Below, in pieces: positions 31,492 to 43,074 of a DNA stretch of 64,000 nt. Below the pieces are notes generated by a model. The model was not told the origin of the DNA. It did not search any database and saw nothing but the letters and a program-made list of their open reading frames with translations. Where the stretch lies: assembly GCA_943138885.2 (NCBI GenBank), contig OW964555.2, forward strand, positions 40,362,459 to 40,426,458, given 5' to 3'. The stretch is from Tholera decimalis. Lineage: Eukaryota; Arthropoda; Insecta; Lepidoptera; Noctuidae. The stretch's first letter is position 1. The number at the start of each line of letters is the position of its first letter. The translations under genes and the position numbers were made by a program.

Positions 31492-32159
31492 AGAACAAAA
31501 CTTCAAAACTGTAATGAATCTCATTGGGTCAATCACTCAGTTACTCGTAAACCAATTGTAAAGTGAGGTGGCCTACATTCATTTTTTTGTTCCATTTCGT
31601 GTTTATTACTTTTTACGTAGAAAGATTTATGTGCACGATTTACATTTTTAACACACTTTTATTAGGTCGACCTGTATGTAACTAACTATGTAATGAAATC
31701 TAAGGTAGCTAAATTAACCATCTTCCAAGGGTCGTAGCGTAATGAAAATTGGCAGCTGTATGTAGTTCTGATGACAATACAATAATATGGTACTGTCAAA
31801 CTGATCTGATGATGGAGCCGGAAAATATGAACTGGAACTTCATGATGGAAAATCGTATCATAGCTGTTTTGGATTTCTTAGAAAAGTATTGTAATGAACT
31901 TTGACCACGATTAGATTTCAAGGTCTGATGATGAAGCCGAAAGATAGGCACCGGCATTCCATGATGGTATATCGTATCATAGTCGTGTTTGCACTTGTGA
32001 GAAAGGCCACGAATGGACTTTGAACACGATCTTTTTTGTTTTTACGTGCATTTATAAAAGCGTGTTTTTCTAGTGTTTTTTAAACTATTAATTTTTTATT
32101 ATTCAAAAAAGAATATTAACGTCAATGATCTCTTTCTGTCAAAGGAGAACGGGCGGAAG
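31492..32159. other. Degenerate dispersed repeat, no gene
   Basis: About 31735-32040 holds two related 'aactgatctgatgatgga...gaactggaacttcatgatgg' segments, an internally duplicated repeat not classified. Confidence 0.4.
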
Positions 32160-32536
32160 TGGTCCATATGGCGTCGGCTGATGAAACCTAGTCCATATAA
32201 TAGTTCGTAAATGTAGGATATTTTTTTACTATGGACATCATAAAATTGGCCTATGGAGAAAAAAGTTATACAGTCTAGAAAACTGGTACCTATTATAGAC
32301 GAAAAATTGAAAAAGCTAACTTTTGTTCGGCCAAAACTTATTTGCCGAGTACTCGTTCTTACCCCCCGCCACCCGTATACGTTCGCTACCCCTCGGGGTG
32401 GCGGGGGTGATGCTTCTGCACCGCCGTATTGTTCACTGGTCAGTGAGTCATTCGCTATTATTCAGCAAGAACATTTTTTGGTTTCTGTATTTTATTCTTA
32501 CCGGCTTTCTTTTTGGACATATTTTGATTCACTTAC
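32160..32536 (+). repeat. Left arm of a large inverted repeat
   Basis: 'Ccatatggcgtcggctgatg...tatttgccgagtactcg...ttcactggtcagtgag...ggacatattttgattcactta' is nearly identical to the reverse complement of 33288-34470 once the hAT insertion is removed. The open frame at 32253-32543 has no recognised domain. Confidence 0.8.
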
Positions 32537-33287
32537 TTCATGATACTATATTTCCAACTGCATTTTCCCGTGGTGTTGAAGGTCCTGGCAAAGGATCTTG
32601 CATTGCACTCTGATCCTGAGTCCTTTGACTCCTTAACCAGCATGGACGACAGACGTATTCTCTGTCGTTAAATATAACTTACAAAAAAAAAGTTGTAGTG
32701 ACTTTTCACGAGTAATACCTACTAGGTAGTACCTAGGTACATTTTATAGATTTTTTCCGTTACTATGTGAACTCCCAACCTACAAAGTTATTAAGGCATT
32801 AGTACTAAACGAAACCGTTAACATTGTAAATATCAATTGTTAAGATGTAAATAACTTGATCACGGATCTTTATAGAGCTACGGATAAAGATTTTTTGACA
32901 ATAATAAACACGAGTACTTGGATGTGAGAAATAACTATTTCACTATAATAATACTCTTATAATAAATAGCTCTTCCATAATATCCAGCTCTTTAAGTAAC
33001 TCTTTCACAGTAACCATAGAAAATGCTAACCAGTTTGGTATTATCTATTGCATCAACAATCAACAGCAATATGGCCTAAAAGGTACATACCTGTCGCGGT
33101 GCAATTGATGTGCTGAGATTGCTGGGTTTGACTCGAACAGATTTCGGGTAACAGTTTGCCTTTCTCTTCGTAACACTGAACGATTACACACTAAACACAC
33201 AATGCCAGCACTAGGCAACATCGTAAAAGTCCAATCCAAAAGCAATATCACAAGTCCATTTCAACGTGCCAAAGTAATCGAGTAAGT
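32537..33287. other. Spacer between inverted-repeat arms
   Basis: About 750 bp, AT-rich. A short minus-strand frame (33060-33251) has a few Cys residues but no recognised domain. Confidence 0.4.
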
Positions 33288-34470
33288 GAATCAAAATATG
33301 TCCAAAAAGAAAGCGGGTAAGAATAAAATAAAGAAACCAAACGATGTTCTTGCTGAATAATAGCGAATTACTCACTGACCAGTAAAGATGGGCGATTGTG
33401 AATGACATTATTCGAATGATTCGATTGTAGAAGTCATTCAAATTATTCGAATAACTTTACAACCCATTCGAATTTTAACAAAAGCGAGAAGTAAATAAGA
33501 ATGTATTGCGTTGTCTCATTCCTTCCGATTCAAATTTCATTACTACTAGTTTATATATTCGAATATCCGCAACCTCATCTAAAAGTAAACTCTATGTACT
33601 GAGAAAAAATACCCGATTTCGTGTGGCAAATTGATTGATCATCAAACCATCGAACTGCTAGTTTGTATTCGAATATATATAATATAAAAATACGAATTTG
33701 TACCTATAGAAAGTGTATTAAAAATTCTCATTAATCCGGTCCTTGTTTTGGTGTGCACATATCTAAGTAATCTTATTATAAATGTGTGTGTGCGCGATTC
33801 GCGCGAAAGGGCTACGACAACATTTTCGATACTTTCTGAAGTACCTGCCTACCCGGAAATTAGTGATATCTAATTATTACTATCAACTTAAAGTAATCTT
33901 TATAGTTAGTACGAGAAAAACGTTAAAATTTGTATGGCAAACTGAATGAATGAACTAGCGGTTTGCAAATAAGTAACTATTAACTTACTACTACGAATAT
34001 CAATTAAAAGTAGACTTTATTTATACTAGGACACATACCAATTTTGTATGGCAAAGTAAATGAATGAACTAGCGGTTTTATTCGAATTTGCGAACTAGCG
34101 ATCGATTGTTTTAGTATTCGAATTTTAATATTAGTAGTATCAAACCATTCGATTATTGGAATCAGTAACAATCGCCCATCGCTACTGACCAGTGAACAAT
34201 ACGCGCGGCGCAGAAGCATCACCCCCGCCACCCCGAGGGGTAGCGGACGTATACGGGTGGCGGGGGTAAGTGCGAGTACTCGGCAAATAAGTTTTGGCCG
34301 AACAAAAGGTAGCTTTTCAATTTTTCTTCTATAATAGGTACCAGTTTTCTGGACTGTATAACTTATTTCTCCATAGGCCAATTTTATGGTGTTCATAGTA
34401 AAAAAATATCCTACATTAAGAACTATTATATGGACTAAGTATCATCAGCCGACGCCATTTGGACCAAAGT
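33288..34470 (-). repeat. Right arm of the large inverted repeat, split by a hAT element
   Basis: Arm sequence is at 33288-33382 and 34185-34470. The join 'cactgaccag...tgaacaatac' matches the uninterrupted left arm at 32429-32445. Confidence 0.8.
33383..34184. mobile_element. Non-autonomous hAT element with perfect 8-bp TSD
   Basis: TAAAGATGGGCGATTGT and its inverted partner TAGCGATGGGCGATTGT bound 802 bp, flanked by CTGACCAG at 33375-33382 and 34185-34192. Many ATTCGAAT motifs occur near both ends, a likely set of subterminal binding repeats. No transposase. Confidence 0.9.
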
Positions 34471-34911
34471 CCATACAAAAATGTCCGATCTCCTTTCACT
34501 TGAAAAGTACGGTTTGCAAAGAACACTTTTTTGTAAATTTATAACGGTTTATTTGATTTGATAAACCGAGTTTGACATTAAATTTAAATATAAAATTTAA
34601 TTATTTAAAGATGACGCATGGCGCAAAGAGCCAGAAACGATGTCTCTATTATGAAAAAAAAAAATTTTGCGCTCGCGTTTGACCACGAAAATAAGGACAA
34701 ATTTTTCTTCGCTCAATATACGTAACTACATATTTTAATAAATTCTTGTTATGCTTTTGATTTGATATGACGTCAGAATATGGCGCTCAGTCGACCCTAT
34801 TCTTACTTGAATCGCACTGTACCATTTGGAGTCATGGACACAAATTCTTAGTTTAATAAACGGTTGAACAGAGTGAGCCAAAAAGTACCTCCAAAACCCA
34901 TTTTTTCCGGC
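34471..34911. other. Unassigned AT-rich sequence
   Basis: Nothing recognised. Confidence 0.4.
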
Positions 34912-35080
34912 TGGGATAATCATCAAATGACTTCTCCTGCTCTAGGTGGAGCGGAAGGGAGTGTCAGACTTCTACTGACTAAAACCCCACCCTGTCCCTT
35001 CGGCTGCCCTTAAGTTCCGGGGCCGCGGTATCTCGTTAGAACATTCCCGCAACCCCGACCGCCAAAACCCTAATCTGTCT
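34912..35080 (-). repeat. R1-type LINE 3' UTR fragment
   Basis: 'Tgacttctcctgctc...ggaagggagtgtcagacttctactgac...ggggccgcggtatctcg' is the inverted R1-type 3' end. Confidence 0.8.
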
Positions 35081-35361
35081 ATCTAGCCTATTTTGTCCCT
35101 CCGCTGAATAAAAGTCTCTTCAATTTCCATACAGATATTTCTTTTGATATTTCTGGAAAGTCGGTATTTAAGAAGTTAAGAATAATCCTACTATCTTCGC
35201 CATAGTCTGCCGCGATGTTTTTGGAAATTTAACGAGTCTCATTCCTTGTTATTTTTGCCAATTTCTTGTTTAACATAGTGTACACATAAACGGTCCAATC
35301 TGACATGGGCTTAGCGGCTTTCAGCCCAGCATGATTTTGGTCTAAGCAAAGGCATAAACAA

Positions 35362-35425
35362 AACGGCCGAGTGCGTATCGGACTACGTAGAGTAGGGTTC
35401 CGTAGTAACTTATTCCGTCAACCAT
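35362..35425 (+). repeat. Dispersed repeat A head fragment
   Basis: 'Ggccgagtgcgtatcggac...agggttccgtagtaac' is the left end of family A. Confidence 0.6.
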
Positions 35426-35695
35426 GACAAAAATAATAATATAATAATATTCCACAACTTTTCACACAACGCCATCTAGTCCCAAACTAAGCAGAGCTTG
35501 TGGTATGGGTACTAGACAACTGATAAACATACATATATATTTCTAAATACATACATATTATAGATAAATTACACCCAGACAAAGAACAAATGACCGTGCT
35601 CATCACACAAACATTTGTCCTAGGTGGGAATCGAACCCACGACCTTGCGCATAGCAGTCAGGGCCACTGACCACTTTACCAACGGGCCTGTCGAA
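35426..35695 (-). repeat. tRNA-derived SINE, copy 3 (near full length)
   Basis: On the minus strand, 'ggcccgttggtaaagtggtcagtggccctgactgc' (tRNA-like, A box) and GGTCGTGGGTTCGATTCCC (B box) lead into the shared body and an (ATT)n end. This is the most complete of the three copies. Confidence 0.85.
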
Positions 35696-36480
35696 AATGC
35701 AATTTTTACTATTACTACTATGTAATTATTATGCAACTTTACATTCCGTGAAGTCTATTATTTTTATTTTTTTATTTATTAACCCGTTCAGCCTAGCTAG
35801 TGGTATAAATTTCCTTAAACTAACATTGCCTTGAAAAGCCATTGAAAAGTACCCTTTTCAAATACCTAGGAAATAATAGTTTTGTTTGTACGTTTTATTG
35901 ATTCCCACACACATGTCTCACACACATAAGTTTAATTAATAAAAAATTACCTCTTTAAAGGCTAATATGAGTAAAATGAATATTTTAATCGTAAAATTGT
36001 CTAGAGATCAATTATTTTGATCGTCTAAAAACATACCAATTTTTTTACTTACTGGGAATGTACCTTAAAAGGAACCACACCATTTATTTAATGTCATGGT
36101 ATGAGTAATTTATGTCTCCATGCCAAAATACAAATTATCTGTTGGTTTTAATACAGAACCCTAAAAACACATAATTTTCCGTCCCTTATCCCAATTTATT
36201 TAGATCCCGCACAACGTGACTAGTGTTTTATTCTTTGTTTCTTATCCTGTCAGTAGTACCAGTGCAGCTTTAGTTCTAAAGACATCTAAATCCCATTACA
36301 CTTGAAACCCTGTCGAAATAAACAAAGACGAATCTAATGTCACTCATGGAGGATACTTCACCGTATTTTTCCAGCTGAGTTCGTAAGTACCGATTTCAAA
36401 TCAAATTAGATTTTACTTTATCGGGTGACAGCAAAGGACATTTACTCAGTTTGAAAAGTACAAACAATACTCACTAAGGA
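35696..36480. other. Unassigned AT-rich sequence
   Basis: Nothing recognised. Confidence 0.4.
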
Positions 36481-36560
36481 GGAGCTCCTGGCGAAATAAG
36501 AACAGTCGCACGGGCTGATTTTTAAAATTAGGCAACGCATGGCGAGGTCAGCCTGTGGAT
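36481..36560 (+). repeat. 5S rRNA-like SINE fragment
   Basis: 'Aaaattaggcaacgcatggcgaggtcagcctgtggatggatgac' parallels the 5S rRNA internal promoter (aagttaagcaacg...gcg.ggtcagt.cttggatgggtgac), though diverged. A second copy is at 43085-43200. Confidence 0.55.
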
Positions 36561-36859
36561 GGATGACAAATTTTACATAAATAGGTACATACACTTACTA
36601 ACTACTTATACATTCACATATATGTTTCCATGACATGTGTTTTCTACAAGTATTTACTTCACAATAATACGACAAACATTCTATTTTATCACACATTATG
36701 AAATCTAAGCCAAGAAAACTATCCCTCGACAACGACAGACCGGCGCCAAATCTTATATAGACAGTGACTTCCAGACTCTGGTCTGGAAGTAGCTCTGTGA
36801 CTTGGACATCACTTGTCATTTGAACATACAAATGTAATCATTCAAAGATTCCCTATTCC
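36561..36859. other. Unassigned sequence
   Basis: Short minus-strand frame without domain; nothing else. Confidence 0.4.
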
Positions 36860-37103
36860 CTATCTATATTAATATTATAAAGAGGTCAAATTTGTAAGTT
36901 TGTATGTAGGGGGTAATCTCTGAAACTACCGAACCGATTTTGAAAATTCTTTCGCTTACATGTAGCTGCATTATCCCTGAGTGCTATAGGCTATAAATTG
37001 TCTTTATGTCATGCATATTAGCCGAGCTATTATAATCTTTGTCAAGCAACTCGGGAAATATTTTCAACTTCTACGCGGACGAAGTTGCGGGCAGAAGCTA
37101 GTT
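36860..37103 (+). repeat. Helitron-like repeat F, copy 1
   Basis: It starts 'taatattataaagagg', continues 'accgaaccgattttgaaa', and ends 'cgcggacgaagttgcgggcagaagctagt'. The CTAGT end and this text are typical of lepidopteran non-autonomous Helitrons (class knowledge). Confidence 0.65.
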
Positions 37104-37431
37104 ACTTATAAAATACAACATTCAGAGCTTGGAAGCCCGACGGTTACTTTTGGATGTAATGATGCTGTATGGTTTGTGCCATAATAGGTTTGATTGTACT
37201 GACCTTACGAATAAATTATGTTACATGGTACCTAGAACTGTTATCAGACGGGGAGCTCGCGTGCCACACTTGTTTCATGTGGACGCATGCAAAACTAACG
37301 CCGGGACACGAGTGCCTCTACGTCGTCTTGTGGAAACCTATAACACACACTTCATAGACATCGATATTATCTCTCTTTCTATTAAAAAATTTAAAACACT
37401 CGCTATCAGTGCACTAGCATCTAAATTCTAA
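37104..37431 (+). pseudogene. LINE ORF2 C-terminal fragment
   Basis: It reads LEARRLLLDVMMLYGLCHNRFDCTDL then VPRTVIRRGARVPHLF, CKTNAGTRVPLRRLVETYN and IDIISLSIKKFK. The 'sle.RR...D...Ly.l....iDc..l...i....P....R....F......tn....P..R....yN' pattern is the usual tail of CR1/Jockey-group LINEs. It begins within the tail, so no RT remains. Confidence 0.72.
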
Positions 37432-37608
37432 TAAAAATATTTAAAACTAACAGTTAAATTTTATTAATCCGTTATCGTTTTCCATTCAATATGTTATTGA
37501 TTAATCCGTGGACAATAGTGTAGGTTATGTGTTTACCTACATATCTTAAGAACATTAATGTAATATCATAACATGTAACTGTTTTTTTTTTCAAATAAAT
37601 AAACATAC
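37432..37608 (+). other. Probable 3' UTR of the preceding LINE
   Basis: AT-rich, with an AATAAA-like end near 37594-37604. Confidence 0.4.
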
Positions 37609-37624
37609 CTATTTGGCAGTCGTT

Positions 37625-37880
37625 CTGCCGTGATTCTTTAAAAGGCAGTCATCTGGCAATTTACCGATTTTGAGTTAAACATTGAGCGACATCAGGAAAA
37701 AAAGGGCACTGGTATCAAAACCACTTCACAGCTTTTTATTTGAAAAAATATCTCAAAAGCTAAATAAGTTTCAAAAAAAGGGGTTACATAGGTCGATGCA
37801 TTTTTTTTCCTGATGTCGGTCAATGTTTAACTCAAAATCGGTAAATTGTCAGATGATTGCCTTTTAAAGAATCACGGCAG
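37625..37880. mobile_element. MITE with about 80-bp terminal inverted repeats
   Basis: CTGCCGTGATTCTTTAAAAG at the left end is inverted at the right end (37880), and similarity continues for about 80 bp to 'cgacatcaggaaaaaaa'. CGTT flanks both sides (37621-37624 and 37881-37884 region), a probable short TSD. Confidence 0.85.
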
Positions 37881-37989
37881 CGTTGCGGGTAGTCAAAATC
37901 CAGAAAATCTGGCACCAGATTTGCCAAGAGGTATCGTTTTGTCCAGCTATTTGGTTGTGGAGTTCAGATAGGCAGTGGCTCCATGTACA

Positions 37990-38121
37990 GACGGCAGCAC
38001 ATGAAGCTACCCGAAACTGTCAAATTTTCCCAATCAACCTTGAACCTAATTTCTTTAACAATAAAGTTGAAAATCTATTAAAGTAATTTGACAGATTGTT
38101 GTAGCTTGATGTGCTGGCGTC
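37990..38121. mobile_element. 132-bp MITE, founder of the satellite
   Basis: GACGGCAGCACATGAAGCTA at the left is inverted at the right end (TAGCTTGATGTGCTGGCGTC), flanked by TGTACA at 37984-37989 and 38122-38127. Only this first copy retains the left arm. Confidence 0.82.
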
Positions 38122-40494
38122 TGTACAACACTAGAACTCAACTGCATGCGATTAGACTGGAAGCGAACTCCCAACATAGTTAGTCAAATTTTTCCCAATC
38201 AATCTTGAACCTAATTTCTTTAACAATAAAGTTGAAAATCTATTAAAGTAATTTGACAGATTGTTGTAGCTTGATGTGCTGGCGTCTGTACAACACTAGA
38301 ACTCAACTGCATGCGATTAGACTGGAAGCGAACTCCCAACATAGTTAGTCAAATTTTTCCCAATCAACCTTGAACCTAATTTCTTTAACAATAAAGTTGA
38401 AAATCTATTAAAGTAATTTGACAGATTGTTGTAGCTTGATGTGCTGGCGTCTGTACAACACTAGAACTCAACTGCATGCGATTAGACTGGAAGCGAACTC
38501 CCAACATAGTTAGTCAAATTTTTCCCAATCAACCTTGAACCTAATTTCTTTAACAATAAAGTTGAAAATCTATTAAAGTAATTTGACAGATTGTTGTAGC
38601 TTGATGTGCTGGCGTCTGTACAACACTAGAACTCAACTGCATGCTTTAGACTGGCAGCCAACTCCCAACATAGTTAGTCAAATTTTTCCCAATCAACATT
38701 GAACCTAATTTCTTTAAAAATAAAGTTGAAAATCTATTAAAGAAATTTGACAGATTGGTGTAGCTTGATGTGCTGGCGTCTGTACAACACTAGAACTCAA
38801 CTGCATGCGATTAGACTGGAAGCGAACTCCCAACATAGTTAGTCAAATTTTTCCCAATCAACCTTGAACCTAATTTCTTTAACAATAAAGTTGAAAATCT
38901 ATTAAAGTAATTTGACAGATTGTTGTAGCTTGATGTGCTGGCGTCTGTACAACACTAGAACTCAACTGCATGCGATTAGACTGGAAGCCAACTCCCAACA
39001 TAGTTAGTCAAATTTTTCCCAATCAACCTTGAACCTAATTTCTTTAACAATAAAGTTGAAAATCTATTAAAGAAATTTGACAGATTGGTGTAGCTTGATG
39101 TGCTGGCGTCTGTACAACACTAGAACTCAACTGCATGCGTTTAGACTGGAAGCCAACTCCCAACATAGTTAGTCAAATTTTTCCCAATCAACCTTGAACC
39201 TAATTTCTTTAACAATAAAGTTGAAAATCTATTAAAGTTATTTGACCGATTGGTGTAGCTTGATGTGCTGGCGTCTGTACAACACTAGAACTCAACTGCA
39301 TGCGATTAGACTGGAAGCGAACTCCCAACATAGTTTGTCAAAATTTTCCCAATCAACATTGAACCTAATTTCTTTAACAATAAAGTTGAAAATCTATTAA
39401 AGAAATTTGACAGATTGGTGTAGCTTGATGTGCTGGCGTTGTACAACACTAGAACTCAACTGCATGCGTTTAGACTGGAAGCCAACTTCCAACATAGTTA
39501 GTCAAATTTTTCCCAATCAACCTTGAACCTAATTTCTTTAACAATAAAGTTGAAAATCTATTAAAGTGATTTGACAGATTGGTGTAGCTTGATGTGCTGG
39601 CGTCTGTACAACACTAGAACTCAACTGCATGCGTTTAGACTGGAAGCCAACTCCTAACATAGTTAGTCAAATTTTTCCCAATCAACCTTGAACCTAATAT
39701 CTTTAACAATAAAGTTGAAAATCTATTAAAGTAATTTGACAGATTGTTGTAGCTTGATGTGCTGGCGTCTGTACAACACAAGAACTCAACTGCATGCGAT
39801 TAGACTGGAAGCCAACTCCCAACATAGTTAGTCAAATTTTTCCCAATCAACCTTGAACCTAATTTCTTTAACAATAAACTTGAAAATCTATTAAAGAAAT
39901 TTGACACATTGTTGTAGCTTGATGTGCTGGCGTCTGTACAACACTAGAACTCAACTGCATGCGATTAGACTGGAAGCGAACTCCCAACATAGTCAAATTT
40001 TTCCCAATCAACCTTGAACCTAATTTCTTTAACAATAAAGTTGAAAATCTATTAAAGAAATTTGACAGATTGTTGTAGCTTGATGTGCTGGCGTCTGTAC
40101 AACACTAAGTAGAACTCAACTGCATGCGTTTAGACTGGAAGCCAACTCCCAACATAGTTATTCAAATTTTTCTCAATCAACCTTGAACCTAATTTCTTTA
40201 ACAATAAAGTTGAAAATCTATTAAAGAAATTTGACAGATTGTTGTAGCTTGATGTGCTGGCGTCTGTACAACACTAGAACTCAACTGCATGCGTTTAGAC
40301 TGGAAGCCAACTCCCAACATAGTTAGGCAAATTTTTCTCAATCAACCTTGAACCTAATTTCTTTAACAATAAAGTTGAAAATCTATTAAAGTTATTTGAC
40401 AGATTGGTGTAGCTTGATGTGCTGGCGTCTGTACAACACTAGAACTCAACTGCATGCCAACTGGAAGCCAACTCCCAACATAGTTGGTCAAATT
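38019..40494 (+). repeat. 165-bp satellite array, 15 monomers
   Basis: Monomers start with GTCAAATT at 38019, 38183, 38348, 38513, 38677, 38842, 39007, 39172, 39337, 39501, 39666, 39831, 39992, 40161 and 40326, with a terminal half-site at 40487. Spacing is 164-165 bp except one 161/169 pair and a final 161. Each monomer is about 103 bp of MITE plus about 61 bp of repeat G. Confidence 0.95.
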
Positions 40495-40515
40495 CTAAGC
40501 AGACGATGAAACACG

Positions 40516-41339
40516 CTTCACTGAATTAAATTACATTTATTTTATTTATGTTCCAAAATAATTTCAGATTTGCAAGTCAAATATCTCTTGTGAAAAAAGC
40601 CAACCTACTTTTTTGGAAACAAATTATTCATTATGAGATCTTCCATCTTCAATATTTCAATAGGGCAGATAGGTCAGACAGAGGTTACCCATTGATGGAC
40701 AATTAGTTTAAATATATTAACATAATTTATAAGACATTTTTATCTGGCTGGATGCTTGTAATATTTCAGTGACTGAGAAGGTAAACACGGTTTTAAGTAC
40801 GATCTACAGTACAGTTACTTTTAATTACGCATAGTGTTTGACCAATTAATAAATCACTTAGTCAATCAATAAAATGTGCTTTTTTTTATTCTCTTATACC
40901 AGCCGATGTACACAATGTACATCGGCTGGTATAAGAGAATCCAACAAATTCATTATAGGTTTAAAACATTATGTTAGTAGCTATATAAACAAACCATGTT
41001 AAAATCTAAAAAAGATATGTATGTATTTACATTACATAAATTAAAAAGATACTGCTTAATTAAAAACCATGCAATCATAATATAATTGAAACAAATGAAA
41101 ATACATAGCATGTTTGTTTTATATTCTACAAAAATAGGGGTCTGATAAAGCTTATTTGAAAAAAGGGTTAGACGAGCGATCGCGGGTTTGAAACCGTCCG
41201 AAAACGACAGAACATATATTTTTGTGAAGCCAAACATTTGGTTTATGAATGTGGGTTTAATGGCATTAAAATGTATTTATGATACGTTAAAAACCTTACT
41301 ACCAAACTTCGGATCAGACTAGATTTTCAGTTAGTTATC
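40516..41339. other. AT-rich sequence with one strong palindrome
   Basis: No gene. The palindrome at 40888-40940 is listed separately. Confidence 0.4.
40888..40940. repeat. Perfect 25-bp inverted repeat with 3-nt loop
   Basis: ATTCTCTTATACCAGCCGAT continues to TGTACA, loop CAA, then the exact complement. Confidence 0.95.
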
Positions 41340-41480
41340 TATACTGATACTGTTAGCCTGCACCAATCCACTGCTGGGCTAAGGCCTCTTCCAATGATTC
41401 CTAGGTGGTTCTATCCAGGGCCAATGTAAACCACTAGTCGTTAGTTTGGTCCAGCTTGTCGCGCCATCTTCTACAGTCTT
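41340..41480. repeat. Dispersed repeat fragment
   Basis: 'Ccaatccactgctgggctaaggcctcttcc' and 'cttgtcgcgccatct' are typical lepidopteran dispersed-repeat text. Related text is at 47630-47780. Confidence 0.5.
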
Positions 41481-42185
41481 TTTAGGGTTCCGTAGCCGAA
41501 TGGCAAAAAACGGAACCCTTATAGTTTCGACATGTCTGTCCGTCTGTCAGTCTGTCCGTCCGTCCGTATGTCACAGCCATTTTATTCCGAAACTATTAAG
41601 ACTATACATGTAAAACTTGGTAGGTAGATGTATTCTGTGAACCGCTTTCCGATTTTAAGAGAAAATTTAAAAAATATTTAAAATAAAGGGGGCTCCCCAT
41701 ACATGGAACTGAAACTGAGAATATTTTTTTTTCATGAAACCTATACGTGTGTGGTATCTATAGACAGGTCTTTAAAAATGACATTAAGGTTTCTAAAATG
41801 AGTTTTTCATAAAGTTAATTGTTTCAAAGATATACGCTTCCAAAGTGGTAAAATGTGTGTCCCACCCCCTCTAACTTCTATAATAATGAAGTGAAAAATC
41901 TAAAAAAACCATATGTCATAGAACTGAATTGAACGAGATCGAGTCAGCAGTTTTTGACATACAGTATATTTTCTAAAACCGCCAATATAACTTTGTAATT
42001 CATACAAATACTATGAAAAACATAGTTATATGGCGTAGTTGTAAAAATTGTAAATAAGCTAGTTTTAAGAACTTTTTAAGGTTTTTAGGTTTTTTTCTTC
42101 AAATAAATATATTAAGTATATTATATTTATTATAGTTACTACGGAACCCTTCATGGGCGAGTCCGACTCGCACTTGGCCAATTTT
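41481..42185 (-). repeat. Dispersed repeat A, full-length minus copy
   Basis: It runs from 'agggttccgtagccgaatggc' to 'gaacccttcatgggcgagtccgactcgcacttggcc'. About 700 bp with no coding potential. Confidence 0.85.
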
Positions 42186-42330
42186 TTAAATTCAAATTCA
42201 AATTCTTTATTGCGAACTATGTACAATATATTTTTGGGGATGTTAACAATAGGAAGGTTCTTAGAACTTAGTTGCCTGTTAAGGCGTTGCAATTTATGTT
42301 TATCTTAAAGTCTATCTTAGTTTTCTAACA
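42186..42330 (-). repeat. LINE 3' end with (AATTC/A)n tail
   Basis: 'Aaattcaaattcaaattctttattgcgaac...gttgcctgttaaggcgttgc' resembles a minus-oriented LINE 3' UTR. Confidence 0.45.
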
Positions 42331-42374
42331 GGTTACATTACATTAATTACTAATTATCATTTTTTTTTTATTAT

Positions 42375-42570
42375 ATCACAGTATCATCATCATCATCCAA
42401 TATCTGCCTTCGGATCTGGGCAAAGCGGTAGGGTGTGTCAGACTGTTACTTACTAAAGCCCCTCCGTAATTTTCCCTGCATGTTCCGAGGCCGCGGTAAC
42501 TAATAATTCCGCAACCCTAGCAGGCAACGGACCCTAGTGGGCCCCGACAATTTTGCTGACAACTCGGCCG
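42375..42570 (-). repeat. R1-type LINE 3' UTR fragment, diverged
   Basis: 'Gggtgtgtcagactgttacttactaaa...tccgaggccgcggtaac...gggccccgac' matches the inverted R1-type 3' UTR. Confidence 0.65.
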
Positions 42571-43074
42571 AGACGCATTCAGACATTCATATTTAAAAAA
42601 ACAATCTATGATACGCATTACGCTTATTAAATAAACTCCTTTCTTTTTCGTTCTTTCAATTTACTTCTAAATGGCTATGAGACAATCACGAGAGAGCTTG
42701 TACAATTTTGGGTAGGGTAGGACATTTCAAGGATGAAGTAAACTTATTCATATCTTATTAATATATGCAAAGTAAAATACAGACTAAAGCTTGTATTTTC
42801 TTAAATTTGGAGCTTTATAATCAGTTTGGATGAAGCCCGATGAAGAGAAGGGGCGGGTTTGGGCAATTGCAAACAGTTCTTGAATATATTATTTGACACG
42901 TAAAACACATTCTTTAAGCTATGCGTTATAGAAGTTGTGTCACTAGAAATGTTTATTTTGTCGTACTAACATTTTGTGTAAATAAATTGTATCAACATTG
43001 TAAGTCCAATTATGCGAAATAAATAAATTATTGAACAAAATATGTGGAACTTTTTGTGGTGAAATAATAACAGC
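42571..43074. other. Unassigned AT-rich sequence
   Basis: Nothing recognised. Confidence 0.4.

Larger units (their letters stand above)
37609..40515 (+). repeat. Dispersed repeat G, copy 1, with nested MITEs and a satellite
   Basis: G text is at 37609-37624, 37881-37983 ('gcgggtagtcaaaatccagaaaatctgg', 'ggttgtggagttcagatagg') and 40440-40515 ('ggaagccaactcccaacatagttgg...ctaagcagacgatga'). It is parallel to the uninterrupted segments at 43235-44040. Confidence 0.75.

Noticed and set aside
32253..32543. 96-residue open frames in the inverted repeat arms
   Set aside because: No domain; the mirrored frame at 34004-34396 is broken by a hAT, so no selection is evident.
33060..33251. Cys-containing minus-strand frame as a zinc finger
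   Set aside because: Cys spacing does not fit any finger class I know and no His ligands are suitably placed.
38019..40494. CRISPR-like array
   Set aside because: Units are contiguous 165-bp near-identical monomers with no unique spacers, in a eukaryotic context; it is a satellite.
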